64,000 bases of DNA, from assembly GCF_018882405.1 (NCBI RefSeq), contig NZ_JACVOO010000004.1, positions 86,756 through 150,755 of the forward strand, written 5' to 3'. The notes beneath the pieces are model-generated. The model searched no databases. It saw only the letters and a list, made by a program, of their open reading frames with translations, and was not told where the DNA came from. Position numbers and translations under genes: made by a program. Positions 1-8,625 of this stretch are shown here, piece by piece (position 1 is the stretch's first letter; each line of letters begins with the position of its first letter). This DNA comes from Polynucleobacter sp. 31A-FELB (GTDB lineage: Bacteria > Pseudomonadota > Gammaproteobacteria > Burkholderiales > Burkholderiaceae).

Positions 1-642
1 CGTCTTTTGTAGCTCGCTAACAACCGCCAAAATGAGGTTGTCACCTTTACCTTCAGGTAGGCCTTCAGGCAATGCCTGGGTAGTGAGTTTGGTTTGGAAA
101 AAGAGTCGACCAGAGACATCCTGATTGCCCAGCTTATTGAGTGGAATGCCTTCATCCAACGTGCCACTAGTACCCGCAACCAATTGATCTAAAGAGCGAC
201 TAACGGTACGAGCATTGCGGGCAACCTCAGTCATACCCTTCTTGTGGTTATCCAACTCCTCAAGAGTAGTCATTGGCAAGAAGAGATCATGCTCCGAGAA
301 GCGGAATAGCGAGCTTGGATCATGCATCAATACGTTGGTATCTAAGACAAAGAGACTTGGAGGGCCAGTGCGAATAATGCGCTTTGGTTTCTCTGGAACG
401 CTTGATGCTCTCTTATCGCCGCGCTCATTGCGTTGAGCAACTGGACTGCGATCACTTTTAATTTTTTCAAGCGCTACTTCAGCGGCAGAGAGATCCTCTT
501 CAGCATCTGTTGCCCAATCTGGCGCATGGCTTTCCATCACAACAGTTTTTGCTGGTGCAGGGCGCTTCTTTAAGTTTGGAGTGTCCTTACTGCTAATTTT
601 TACTTGGCCAGCAATTTGAGTTGGGATTGGGGGCAATGGCAT
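1..642 (-). CDS. PIN-domain PhoH-family ATPase, 5' part (truncated by window edge)
   Basis: The frame opens at ATG 642 with a good AGGAGAG Shine-Dalgarno and stays open to base 1, giving the first 214 residues. Residues 1-90 are a charged, proline- and lysine-rich linker. From about residue 97 a PIN (RNase-like) domain follows: FVLDTNVLMHDP supplies the first acidic residue (D101) and TTLEELDNHKKG another (E129). In the family this fold is joined to a C-terminal PhoH P-loop NTPase, which here would lie beyond the left edge. Such PIN-PhoH proteins (YlaK/PhoH2 type) are thought to be RNA helicase/ribonucleases; the function is inferred from family. It lies downstream of bcp on the same strand, separated by a hairpin with a T-tract (650-692), so it may be expressed by read-through or from its own promoter. 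Confidence 0.85.
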   Translation of the reverse strand, partial: MPLPPIPTQIAGQVKISSKDTPNLKKRPAPAKTVVMESHAPDWATDAEEDLSAAEVALEKIKSDRSPVAQRNERGDKRASSVPEKPKRIIRTGPPSLFVLDTNVLMHDPSSLFRFSEHDLFLPMTTLEELDNHKKGMTEVARNARTVSRSLDQLVAGTSGTLDEGIPLNKLGNQDVSGRLFFQTKLTTQALPEGLPEGKGDNLILAVVSELQKT

Positions 643-649
643 GCAGACT

Positions 650-692
650 CTCCTAAAAGAAAAAACCGTCAAGCGGATTGCATTGACGGTTT
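650..692 (-). terminator. Intrinsic terminator or attenuator between bcp and phoH
   Basis: Perfect 10-bp stem (663-672 with 683-692, AAACCGTCAA arms) and a 10-nt loop. On the minus strand it runs straight into TTTTTTCTTTT. The T-tract ends at the phoH Shine-Dalgarno, so the structure sits in the immediate 5' leader of phoH and can end transcription from bcp or attenuate phoH. Confidence 0.75.
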
Positions 693-835
693 ATAACGAA
701 ACTGGGTGCAAAACGATCTGTAAAACGGCGGGGGTTGTTTACCGAGCCTGTTCTTAAATATTCAGGCTGATGAGTCAAACGGATTGTTAGACTTTCCCGT
801 CGTTTACGGTGCATATAAACAACTTTACCCCAAAT
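653..835 (-). other. Structured leader of phoH with a possible 53-codon upstream ORF
   Basis: About 235 bp separate bcp from phoH. On the minus strand, GTAAACGACGGG (near 814-803) can pair with CCCGCCGTTTTAC (near 733-721), with one bulge and one mismatch. That stem encloses a small AGCCTG/CAGGCT hairpin and is followed by the terminator at 650-692. The same stretch holds an open frame of 53 codons from ATG 814 to TAG 653, very arginine-rich and ending in the phoH Shine-Dalgarno. I see no strong ribosome site for it. It could be a leader peptide, a regulatory RNA or chance. Confidence 0.35.
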
Positions 836-877
836 TTTGGGCTTTGCAAGTACCCCGGATTAAATTAATTTAAAAAA

Positions 878-1345
878 TTATTTAGTAGCTTGAGCTGCTT
901 GTAATACCTCTGTCACATGTCCCGGAACCTTAAGGCCACGCCACTCTTTAACGAGCTTGCCTGAGGAGTCAAAGAGGAAGGTGCTGCGCTCAACACCGCG
1001 TACCTGCTTGCCATACATATTTTTGAGCTTCATTACGCCAAAGAGCTGACATAGGGTTTCTTCTGTATCGGCAACGAGTTCGAATGGCAACTCAAGTTTG
1101 CTACGGAAGTTATCGTGCGATTTGAGGCTATCTCGAGATACGCCAACGATCAAGGTATTGGCTTTAGTGAAGGCCTCAATATTGTCCCTGAATTCACCAG
1201 ACTCAGCGGTGCAACCAGGAGTCATATCTTTTGGATAAAAGTAGATAACCAGTTTTTTGCCTTTAGCTGAATCCGGCGTAAAAGTTAATCCCGATGTTGC
1301 TGGGATTGCGCACTGGGGCATTTGCTTGCCGATTTCTACTGTCAT
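878..1345 (-). CDS. bcp: Thioredoxin-dependent thiol peroxidase, BCP/PrxQ-type peroxiredoxin
   Basis: 155 aa, the usual length for BCP peroxiredoxins, which reduce H2O2 and organic hydroperoxides in the cytoplasm using thioredoxin. The active-site segment PKDMTPGCTAESGEF places the peroxidatic cysteine at C45 in the conserved P-x-x-x-T/S-x-x-C context. The second cysteine found five residues later in many PrxQ enzymes (C50 in E. coli) is absent; G50 is there instead. The other cysteines are C12 and C99. C99 lies in ETLCQLFGV, where some relatives also have a cysteine, so resolution may use C99 or follow a 1-Cys mechanism. It follows the arn operon by 47 bp on the same strand and may be co-transcribed. 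Confidence 0.93.
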   Translation of the reverse strand: MTVEIGKQMPQCAIPATSGLTFTPDSAKGKKLVIYFYPKDMTPGCTAESGEFRDNIEAFTKANTLIVGVSRDSLKSHDNFRSKLELPFELVADTEETLCQLFGVMKLKNMYGKQVRGVERSTFLFDSSGKLVKEWRGLKVPGHVTEVLQAAQATK

Positions 1346-1392
1346 GATGATCTCTCTAATTTAACTTTATGTATTACGTATTCTGATGCTAA

Positions 1393-2310
1393 TTAAACTG
1401 CTTGCAAAATGAGTTCGCCACTTCGGTTGGGGATCTCGCCCCAGGTTACTGGCTGTACTGCAATTTTATCGAGTTGCTTAGTGGCATCCCAGGATTGATG
1501 GAGTTCGCCCATGGTGACCAGGTCGTGGCCTTGGTTTAGCCACGCAGCGAGCAATTGCTCAAAGGCGGGAAGCAGCTTTTGACCTTCTAGTTCTGCATGC
1601 AAGGTAAATACCTGATCATTTGGATTGCTTTGGGTGATTTCCAAGAGTTTCTTTACGGCGCCAAACTCATCGGCATCATCAATACCAATCAATTCATCAA
1701 AGGTGGGTAATGTCGTTGGATATTGCACATGCTTAGCTTTGCCAGAAGGTAGGTCAAAGCGATAGGGCATTAAGTTAGGCTCGGCCCTGCCATCGGAGGA
1801 ATATTTAATACCCCATTGATCGAGTTGCTCGAATGCCGCCTCATTCATTTGCCAGCCAGCAGCGCCATAAGTAGCTGGCGGATGGCCAAAGATCTCCACA
1901 AAACGATCCCAGCTTTTTTGCATCTGCGCTTTAGTCCATTGGGCATCACGATTGCGTACGGCGTCTTGCCAAGCCACATGATCCCAAGTATGAATGCCAG
2001 TCTCATGGCCTGCCGCATCAATTGCGCGCATTTCGGCAGCAGCTTGTTTGCCAATATCAGGCCCAGGTAAGAGGACGCCGTAGAGCAGGGTTTTAATGCC
2101 GTAGTGCTCCACAACAGAAGTGCGGCTCACCTTCTTCAGAAAGCCTGGCTTAAAGACCCGCTTGAGAGCCCAGCCTGTGTGATCGGGTCCTAAGCTAAAC
2201 AGGAAGGTGGCTTTGAGGCTAAAACGCTCAAGCGTACGCGCTAGATTGGGTACGCCTTCTTTGGTGCCACGTAAGGTGTCAACGTCTACCTTGAGAGCAA
2301 TCTTAGCCAT
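1393..2310 (-). CDS. arnD: 4-deoxy-4-formamido-L-arabinose-phosphoundecaprenol deformylase
   Basis: 305 aa, NodB/polysaccharide-deacetylase fold. ALKVDVDTLRGTKEGVP at the N-terminus supplies the metal-binding D-x-D motif. HETGIHTWDHVAWQ contains the H-x-x-x-D/H metal ligands. FSLGPDHTGWALKRVFKPGF is typical of ArnD rather than of chitin deacetylases. The enzyme deformylates undecaprenyl-phosphate-Ara4FN on the inner membrane so that Ara4N can be moved to lipid A. It is the last arn gene, 12 bp after the decarboxylase gene. Confidence 0.93.
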   Translation of the reverse strand: MAKIALKVDVDTLRGTKEGVPNLARTLERFSLKATFLFSLGPDHTGWALKRVFKPGFLKKVSRTSVVEHYGIKTLLYGVLLPGPDIGKQAAAEMRAIDAAGHETGIHTWDHVAWQDAVRNRDAQWTKAQMQKSWDRFVEIFGHPPATYGAAGWQMNEAAFEQLDQWGIKYSSDGRAEPNLMPYRFDLPSGKAKHVQYPTTLPTFDELIGIDDADEFGAVKKLLEITQSNPNDQVFTLHAELEGQKLLPAFEQLLAAWLNQGHDLVTMGELHQSWDATKQLDKIAVQPVTWGEIPNRSGELILQAV

Positions 2311-2322
2311 GAACCCCTGTGC

Positions 2323-3369
2323 TTATTCGTTATCAACCAAGTGACGTGCTTTTTCCACATCTTCACGATAGGCTTCGAAAATATTCTTCAGCGCATCGCT
2401 CATATTGGTAGTTGGCTTCCAGCCTAATTCGCTCATCGTGTTATCAATTGCAGGAACGCGGTTCTGAACGTCTTGGTAGCCTTCACCGTAGTAAGCGCCG
2501 GAAGTGGTTTCAACGATCTTTACTTCATTCGCTGTCTTTGCATATTCTGGAATACTGCGAGCAATCTCCAACATCTGATTGGCGAGTTCGCGAATAGAGT
2601 GATTGTTCTTTGGATTGCCGATGTTGTAGATCTTGCCGTTAGCAACACCATCTTTGTTGTCGATGATGCGCATTAGGGCGTCGATACCATCATCAACATA
2701 AGTAAAGGCACGTTTCTGAGCACCACCATCAACCACGTTGATGGATTCACCGCGAACGATATGACCTAGGAACTGAGTTACTACGCGGGAGGAGCCTTCT
2801 TTTGGTGTGTAGATGCTATCTAAACCAGGGCCAATCCAGTTAAATGGGCGGAAGAGGGTAAAGCGTAAACCTTCCATACCGTAACCCCAAATTACACGAT
2901 CCATCAATTGCTTAGAGCAAGCGTAGATCCAGCGTGGCTTATTGATTGGGCCGTAAACCATATTGGATTTAGCGGGATCAAATTCACCATCTTCACACAT
3001 GCCATAGACTTCTGACGTCGATGGAAATACCAAATGCTTTTTGTATTTAACAGCTGAGCGAACGATGGGTAAGTTAGCTTCGAAGTCGAGTTCAAATACT
3101 TTTAATGGTTGCTGAACGTAGGTCGCTGGTGTCGCAATCGCTACTAAAGGCAGAATGACATCGCATTTACGAATGTGATACTCAACCCATTCTTTATTGA
3201 TGGTGATGTCACCCTCAAAGAAGTGCATACGGGGATGGTTTACTAAATCACCAAGGCGATCATTTTGCATATCCATGCCATAGACATCCCAATCGGTTGT
3301 CTCAAGGATGCGCTTTGAAAGGTGGTGACCAATAAAGCCGTTTACGCCAAGAATGAGTACTTTTTTCAT
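2323..3369 (-). CDS. arnA: UDP-glucuronate C4 oxidase/decarboxylase (stand-alone ArnA C-terminal domain)
   Basis: 348 aa, short-chain dehydrogenase/epimerase fold. KVLILGVNGFIGHHL is the NAD-binding G-x-x-G-x-x-G segment. TSEVYG and the later Y-x-x-x-K (IYACSKQLMDR) are the SDR catalytic residues. FNWIGPGLDSI and the rest match the dehydrogenase half of E. coli ArnA, which oxidises and decarboxylates UDP-GlcA to UDP-4-keto-arabinose. In E. coli this is fused behind the formyltransferase; here it is a separate gene 45 bp downstream of it. Start ATG 3369 lies directly before the Rossmann motif. Confidence 0.92.
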   Translation of the reverse strand: MKKVLILGVNGFIGHHLSKRILETTDWDVYGMDMQNDRLGDLVNHPRMHFFEGDITINKEWVEYHIRKCDVILPLVAIATPATYVQQPLKVFELDFEANLPIVRSAVKYKKHLVFPSTSEVYGMCEDGEFDPAKSNMVYGPINKPRWIYACSKQLMDRVIWGYGMEGLRFTLFRPFNWIGPGLDSIYTPKEGSSRVVTQFLGHIVRGESINVVDGGAQKRAFTYVDDGIDALMRIIDNKDGVANGKIYNIGNPKNNHSIRELANQMLEIARSIPEYAKTANEVKIVETTSGAYYGEGYQDVQNRVPAIDNTMSELGWKPTTNMSDALKNIFEAYREDVEKARHLVDNE

Positions 3370-3414
3370 CTTTACTGCCTCGTTTTTAATCTAAAGAGTG
3401 CTGCTTTTAATTTG

Positions 3415-4284
3415 TTAGCTATTTGCTGGGAACCAGTCCAGTATCGCTACCGCTCTCTGGTCGCCACAAACGCCGAATACCTGATTATCAACCACTTGGA
3501 TGCCGGGAGCCTGAAGATCCAGCTGCCCGGGGAATGGCCCTTCTAGGCTGGTACGGGCCACAATCATGCGCTGACCTTGCCAATCGGTAAAAGCCCCGGG
3601 ATAAGGGGGTGCAACGGCTCTAACGAGGTTGTGAACCTGCTGAGCTGTCTGATGCCACAGAATTTGCCCATCCGCAGGCTTTCGGCCTCCAAAATAGCTT
3701 CCCTCGGCTAGATTATTGGGTTTTCTGGGGATTTGGCCTTGAACAAGTTCTGGGAGGACCTGGTTCATTACCGTAACGGCTGCCTGACTAACTTTGCCAA
3801 AGACTTCAGTAGCGGTTTCATTGGGGCCAATTGGGACTGCAGATTGACCAACGATATCGCCTGCATCTGGTTTGACTTCCATGATGTGCAATGTGGCGCC
3901 AGTCTCCGTTTCTCCATGAAGGATGGCCCAATTTACTGGAGCCCGGCCACGATACCTCGGTAAAAGTGAGCCATGCATGTTTAGTGCGGCAATTTTGGCG
4001 CATGCCAAGAGCTCCGCTGGAATCATGTGGCGGTAATAAAAGGAGAAGAGGTAATCAGGTGATAGCTTCTGAATCTGCGATACAAGATCCATCAACTGAT
4101 TTGCATTTGGTGTGATGTAAGGAATATTTTTTTCCTCACAAAGCTTGGCAACACTGCCAAACCAAACATTCTCATTGGGATCATCTTGATGCGTAACAAC
4201 TAGATCAATCTGAATGCCTGCACCCAGTAATGCCTTAAGGCAATTAACGCCCACATCGTGATAAGCAAAGACGACTGCGTGCAA
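3415..4284 (-). CDS. arnA: UDP-Ara4N formyltransferase (stand-alone ArnA N-terminal domain)
   Basis: 289 aa, methionyl-tRNA-formyltransferase-like fold. LNMHGSLLPRYRGRAPVNW carries the catalytic N and H, and VKPDAGDIVGQ the catalytic aspartate. AVVFAYHDVGVNCLKALL is the typical ArnA start. It uses 10-formyl-tetrahydrofolate to formylate UDP-Ara4N. The start is a TTG directly abutting the TAA stop of arnC (TAATTG), pointing to translational coupling. The length equals only the formyltransferase half of E. coli ArnA (about 300 of 660 residues); the other half is the next gene. Confidence 0.92.
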   Translation of the reverse strand: MHAVVFAYHDVGVNCLKALLGAGIQIDLVVTHQDDPNENVWFGSVAKLCEEKNIPYITPNANQLMDLVSQIQKLSPDYLFSFYYRHMIPAELLACAKIAALNMHGSLLPRYRGRAPVNWAILHGETETGATLHIMEVKPDAGDIVGQSAVPIGPNETATEVFGKVSQAAVTVMNQVLPELVQGQIPRKPNNLAEGSYFGGRKPADGQILWHQTAQQVHNLVRAVAPPYPGAFTDWQGQRMIVARTSLEGPFPGQLDLQAPGIQVVDNQVFGVCGDQRAVAILDWFPANS

Positions 4285-5256
4285 TTATTTTTTCTCTAAA
4301 ACAGTTTGCACAACATAGCGTGGACGCTCGCGAACCTGTTGGTAGATGCGTCCAATGTATTCGCCAAGTAGACCAAGGCCAAATAGCATTACACCAATCA
4401 AGAAGAAGGTAAGGGCGAATAAGGTAAATACACCTTCAACCTCGGCGCCCAGTACAAAGCGGCGGACTAAGAGGTATATAAAGAGGCTGCCCGCAGCAAT
4501 TGCCAGCAACATTCCCAGTATCGAGAAAATCTGTAAAGGCATCACGGAGAAGCCGGTTACCAAATCAAAGTTCAAGCGAATGAGTTGATAGAGGCTGTAC
4601 TTGGATTCACCGGCAAAGCGTTCTTCGTGCTTGACGCTGATTTCTGTAGGGTTAGATGCGAATGTGTAAGCAAGTGCCGGAATAAATGTATTGCTTTCAT
4701 CACACTGACGAACGAGATCGACGATGCGACGGCTGTAGCCGCGAAGCATGCAGCCTTGGTCAGTCATCGTGATACGGGTAATTTTCTCGCGCAAATGATT
4801 CATCGCGCGGGAAGCAAATTTTCTGAAGAAGCTGTCGCGACGATCTGCACGAATGGTGCCGACGTAGTCGTGGCCTTTGAGTAATTCATTTACTAGGGCA
4901 TCAATTTCTTCAGGGGGATTCTGCAGATCCGCATCCAGGGTGATGATGTATTCACCACGGGAGTATTCAAAGCCAGCCATGATCGCCATATGCTGGCCAA
5001 AGTTGCTATGAAATAACACTGCGCGAGTTACATCCGGGCGCAGTTCAACTTGCTTAGCTAGGATCCCGGCAGAGCGATCTTTGCTGCCATCATTCACAAA
5101 CACCACTTCATAAGCAATGTTGCGCTTGCTAGACATGACATCTAGCGCAGGATATAGGCGATCAAAGAGGGCTTGAAGACCGTCTTCCTCGTTGTAAACG
5201 GGAATGACAATGCTGAGTGTCGGATTGCAGGCTTGGGTAGCTAAATTTGCAGTCAT
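4285..5256 (-). CDS. arnC: Undecaprenyl-phosphate Ara4FN transferase
   Basis: 323 aa, GT2 family glycosyltransferase of the DPM1/ArnC type. LSIVIPVYNEEDGLQAL opens the GT-A domain. ITLDADLQNPPEEI gives the DxD-like metal site, and two C-terminal membrane segments (around residues 230-290) anchor it. It transfers Ara4FN from UDP to undecaprenyl phosphate on the cytoplasmic face. Position between arnB and the formyltransferase gene supports arnC over other GT2 enzymes. Confidence 0.92.
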   Translation of the reverse strand: MTANLATQACNPTLSIVIPVYNEEDGLQALFDRLYPALDVMSSKRNIAYEVVFVNDGSKDRSAGILAKQVELRPDVTRAVLFHSNFGQHMAIMAGFEYSRGEYIITLDADLQNPPEEIDALVNELLKGHDYVGTIRADRRDSFFRKFASRAMNHLREKITRITMTDQGCMLRGYSRRIVDLVRQCDESNTFIPALAYTFASNPTEISVKHEERFAGESKYSLYQLIRLNFDLVTGFSVMPLQIFSILGMLLAIAAGSLFIYLLVRRFVLGAEVEGVFTLFALTFFLIGVMLFGLGLLGEYIGRIYQQVRERPRYVVQTVLEKK

Positions 5257-5287
5257 ACTGCAATTTTGCCTGATTCCGCTCTCGGCA

Positions 5288-6460
5288 CTAGTTTTTGCGA
5301 TGTTTCTTCAGAATTCCAGTCAAAGCACTAGCTATACGGCCAATATCTTCATCTGCCATGCCTGGAAAGAGGGGGAGGGTCAAAATGGAGTGGCCAATAC
5401 GCTCTGCTACTGGGGTGGCACCAACTTGGTAGCCCAGTTTTTGGTAAAGCGTGAATCCAGTAATGATGGGGTAATGAACGCCAGTGCCAATACCCAAATC
5501 CTTGAGCTCAGTCATCACTTGCGCACGATCTACATTCAATTGATCAAGCGGAAGTACAACTTGGAACATATGCCAGTTGCTATCAGTGAAGTTTTCTACT
5601 GGAAGTTCTAAATTGAGATTAGTTAGGTCGGCGGATTTCATTTCACTGCGAATGGCATCAAAGTACTGCTTGGCTAATGCACTCCTACGCGCCTGAAATG
5701 CTGGCAGCTGTTTAAGTTGATGTAAGCCAATCACAGCATTCACATCAGTCAAATTATCTTTGCCGCCTAAGACGTCCACATCCATGCCATCCATACCTTG
5801 GCGGGTAAGTCCTTGTAGGCGAAACTTCTCTGCAAGCTTAGCCTCGTCAGCATTGTTGAGAACAAGGCAGCCGCCTTCAACAGTGGATAAATTTTTATTT
5901 GCCTGAAAACTAAAGCTCACGAGATCACCAATGCTGCCAATCTTTTGACCTTTCCACTGTGATCCAAATGCTTGCGCTGCATCTTCAATCACGCGCAGCT
6001 TATATTGCTTAGCTAGGTCATAGAGTTGATCCATATTGACAGGTAGCCCAGCTAAATAGACGGGCATGATGGCGCGCGTCTTCGGTGTAATCGCTGCAGC
6101 CAGTTTGCTTAAATCAATATTGCGAGTGACGGGATCGATATCCACAAAAACGGGAGTTGCGCCAACGCTCAGAATGACATTGGAAGTGGCCACCCATGAG
6201 ATCGGGGTGGTAATTACTTCATCACCAGGCCCAATACCAGCAACCTGAAGAGCAATTTTCATAGTGGCAGTGCCGTTGGCAAAACAACGAACGGGACGGC
6301 CGCCAAAGTATTCGCTCAGGGTAGCTTCAAACTCTGCCAGCTTCGGTCCTGAAGTTACCCAACCGGAGCGCAATACCTCTGCAACCGCATCAATCGTTTC
6401 TTGGTTGAAGTGTGGGCGCGTAAAAGGAATAAAAGGCAGGGAGTTTTGTGTAGCTGACAT
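5288..6460 (-). CDS. arnB: UDP-4-amino-4-deoxy-L-arabinose--oxoglutarate aminotransferase
   Basis: 390 aa, DegT/DnrJ/EryC1/StrS aminotransferase. FANGTATMKIALQVAGIGPGDEV is the cofactor phosphate region, VIEDAAQAFGS the PLP-stacking aspartate, and FSFQANKNLSTVEGG the Schiff-base lysine. It converts UDP-4-keto-arabinose to UDP-Ara4N with glutamate. ATG 6460 follows the arnT stop by 14 bp. Confidence 0.92.
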   Translation of the reverse strand: MSATQNSLPFIPFTRPHFNQETIDAVAEVLRSGWVTSGPKLAEFEATLSEYFGGRPVRCFANGTATMKIALQVAGIGPGDEVITTPISWVATSNVILSVGATPVFVDIDPVTRNIDLSKLAAAITPKTRAIMPVYLAGLPVNMDQLYDLAKQYKLRVIEDAAQAFGSQWKGQKIGSIGDLVSFSFQANKNLSTVEGGCLVLNNADEAKLAEKFRLQGLTRQGMDGMDVDVLGGKDNLTDVNAVIGLHQLKQLPAFQARRSALAKQYFDAIRSEMKSADLTNLNLELPVENFTDSNWHMFQVVLPLDQLNVDRAQVMTELKDLGIGTGVHYPIITGFTLYQKLGYQVGATPVAERIGHSILTLPLFPGMADEDIGRIASALTGILKKHRKN

Positions 6461-6474
6461 GGGGCCTTAAGAAT

Positions 6475-8169
6475 TTATTGTGCAGAGTTGCTTGGTGACT
6501 CTGGGTGTTTAACAATGACGCGCCGAGAATCTCTCCCTACTTCTTGCATTGGGACATTGAGTTTTTGCAATTCGATATATTGCTCTGGAACCATGAGAGC
6601 GTAAGCGGTGTGATCTTCTTTCCAGCGCTCAATAAAGGCATCGAGAGTGGGGAGCCACAACTCAGGTTCTTGCTTCACACCAAACTCTAGTTCATCTGGA
6701 GATTCCACCATGATCATGGTTCTACCGAGATAGAAGGGCGCCGTGTGATCAAGGATTCTGATTGAATAGAAATTCACCTTCTCTGGAATGCCCGCTTTAA
6801 CTTGCTCAACTAAATCTATACCCGAGACTGCACGACCAAGAGTTTCATGACCTGTACCTGCGATGATTGTGCAGAGAAAAAAGCCAGAAGCAAAACTGGT
6901 GATGCTGCTCAAGCCATTGCGCTTACTTTGGACAAAAGCTAGTAGGCTAAATGAAATCAATACAATCAGCGCCGCAATGATCCAGTAAGTGTATTGCGCA
7001 TAGGATTCAATTTCATCTGGCCTTGCTTGCCTGCCAACTTCACTTAAAAAGAAAAAGCCAACGCCGCCCAAGATTGCGAAGAAGAGGGCTTGCAATTTCC
7101 AAGGTAATCCCAGTGAATTGCTAAAACCCAGATTACGATCTAAGCGATGACCAACAAGCATTGCCAGTGCTGGAAAGACTGGGATGATGTAGCCAGGTAA
7201 TTTCGATTGAGATACGCTAAAGAAGCCCATAATCACGGCAAACCAGCAGGTCAGTAACCAGCCGCTGGAGAACTCGCGGTTGCGTTCCCGCCAAGCCTGA
7301 GCAAGGGCTCCAGGAGTCTGTGCAATCCATGGCAAAAAGCCCAGTAGCAGTAATGGAATGAAGTAATAAATTGGACCCGTTCTGCTATGCGCTTTCTGCG
7401 TAAAACGTTGCAGGTGCTCATGAATAAAAAAGAACTCTAGAAATTCTGGATTGCGTTGTGCCACCAGAACAAACCATGGCGCAGTAATTGCTAAAAATAA
7501 AATCGTGCCACTAATGATGTGTAGGCGCTTCCAAATCTTCCAGTCCCATGCAGTAATGGAATAAACAATGAAGACCATGCCAGGGATGGCAACTCCGATG
7601 ACGCCTTTAGATAATGTTGCTAAGGCCATGAAGGCCCAGCAGGCCCACATCCACTTTCTAGTGTCGTTTGGGTTATGAGAAGTTTGCGCCAACAAAAGAC
7701 TACATAGTGCAGCAACTAAAAAAGCTGACAATCCCATATCTAGCGAGTTGATGTGTCCACCCATCACCCACATCGGGCTAGATGCTAAGGCGATTGCAGC
7801 TAACCAACCTGCTCTTGCGCTATAGACGCGCGCACCTGTAAAGCCAATAAATACTATCGTCAGAAATCCGGTGAGCGCAGTCCACAAGCGCGCTTGCCAA
7901 TCACCAATGCCAAAAAGATTGAAGGCAGTGGCTGTGGCCCAAATTTGTAAGGGGGGCTTTTCAAAATACTTGTAACCGTTGTAGCGAGGGGTGACCCAAT
8001 CTCCAGTAACGAGCATCTCGCGAGCAATCTCGGCATAACGCCCTTCGTCAGATGGAATGAGGTGACGGTAGTTGAGGGTGCCAAACCACAACAAGGCATA
8101 TACCAGGACCAGAATCAAAATAGATGCTGGGTTGAGGGCGCTTGACTGCCGAATTTGGCCAAATTGCAT
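6475..8169 (-). CDS. arnT: Aminoarabinose transferase, GT39/GT83-family membrane protein
   Basis: 565 aa from ATG 8169. I prefer this start because it overlaps the upstream stop as TAATG; an in-frame start 72 bp further up would lie inside the upstream gene. The protein has about 12 hydrophobic segments and the periplasmic motif IPSDEGRYAEIAREML, whose acidic residues are catalytic in ArnT. It moves Ara4N from undecaprenyl phosphate to lipid A phosphates in the periplasm, lowering negative charge and binding of cationic peptides such as polymyxin. Lying next to arnB and arnC, it is probably ArnT rather than another dolichyl-P-mannose-type transferase. Confidence 0.87.
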   Translation of the reverse strand: MQFGQIRQSSALNPASILILVLVYALLWFGTLNYRHLIPSDEGRYAEIAREMLVTGDWVTPRYNGYKYFEKPPLQIWATATAFNLFGIGDWQARLWTALTGFLTIVFIGFTGARVYSARAGWLAAIALASSPMWVMGGHINSLDMGLSAFLVAALCSLLLAQTSHNPNDTRKWMWACWAFMALATLSKGVIGVAIPGMVFIVYSITAWDWKIWKRLHIISGTILFLAITAPWFVLVAQRNPEFLEFFFIHEHLQRFTQKAHSRTGPIYYFIPLLLLGFLPWIAQTPGALAQAWRERNREFSSGWLLTCWFAVIMGFFSVSQSKLPGYIIPVFPALAMLVGHRLDRNLGFSNSLGLPWKLQALFFAILGGVGFFFLSEVGRQARPDEIESYAQYTYWIIAALIVLISFSLLAFVQSKRNGLSSITSFASGFFLCTIIAGTGHETLGRAVSGIDLVEQVKAGIPEKVNFYSIRILDHTAPFYLGRTMIMVESPDELEFGVKQEPELWLPTLDAFIERWKEDHTAYALMVPEQYIELQKLNVPMQEVGRDSRRVIVKHPESPSNSAQ

Positions 8170-8546
8170 TAGGTGGCTTCCACAATGAGTGCAAGTAGAA
8201 CCTGGCGACCTTCGCCCACGAGAATGTTGTAGGTACGACAAGCCGCTTGAGAATCCATTACCTCAAAGCCAATCTTGGCCTCTATGAGGGTCTTGAGTAA
8301 CTCAGGCTTTGGAAAGCGCTGGCGTTTACCGGTGCCAATAATGATTAATTCAGGCTTAAGAGCGGCCATTTGCGTGAAATCTGCTGGACTCAGGTCTTCA
8401 AATGACTTTATGGCCCATTCGAGGATTTCACCGTCGGAACTCAATAAAACCGCGTGACTATAGGGGATCTTATTGATCTCGATGTAGCCATCGCCGTAAC
8501 CGGTGATCGTATTGGCTCCGGAATGGGGGTCAGATTGAAGCTTCAC
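8169..8546 (-). CDS. Mth938-like domain protein (DUF498/DUF598)
   Basis: 125 aa. The central IIIGTGKRQRFP and preceding AALKPELI match the Mth938/NDUFAF3/AAMDC fold, common as a small conserved gene in Proteobacteria. Biochemical function is unknown. It is the first gene of the arn operon, sharing its stop with the arnT start. A 79-bp divergent promoter region (8547-8625) separates it from the plus-strand aminotransferase. Its presence at the head of the operon looks like a fixed neighbourhood, not proof of a role in lipid A modification. Confidence 0.8.
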   Translation of the reverse strand: MKLQSDPHSGANTITGYGDGYIEINKIPYSHAVLLSSDGEILEWAIKSFEDLSPADFTQMAALKPELIIIGTGKRQRFPKPELLKTLIEAKIGFEVMDSQAACRTYNILVGEGRQVLLALIVEAT

Positions 8547-8625
8547 ATGGACTCTCTGTCATAATTATGAGGATTATAGCCAGCTGTTTTTTCCTAGATT
8601 TCAAGAACTTACCCTTTAATTTATT

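Noticed and set aside
8170..8241. Upstream extension of arnT by 24 residues
   Set aside because: It lies inside the preceding gene and lacks family similarity; the TAATG overlap favours ATG 8169.
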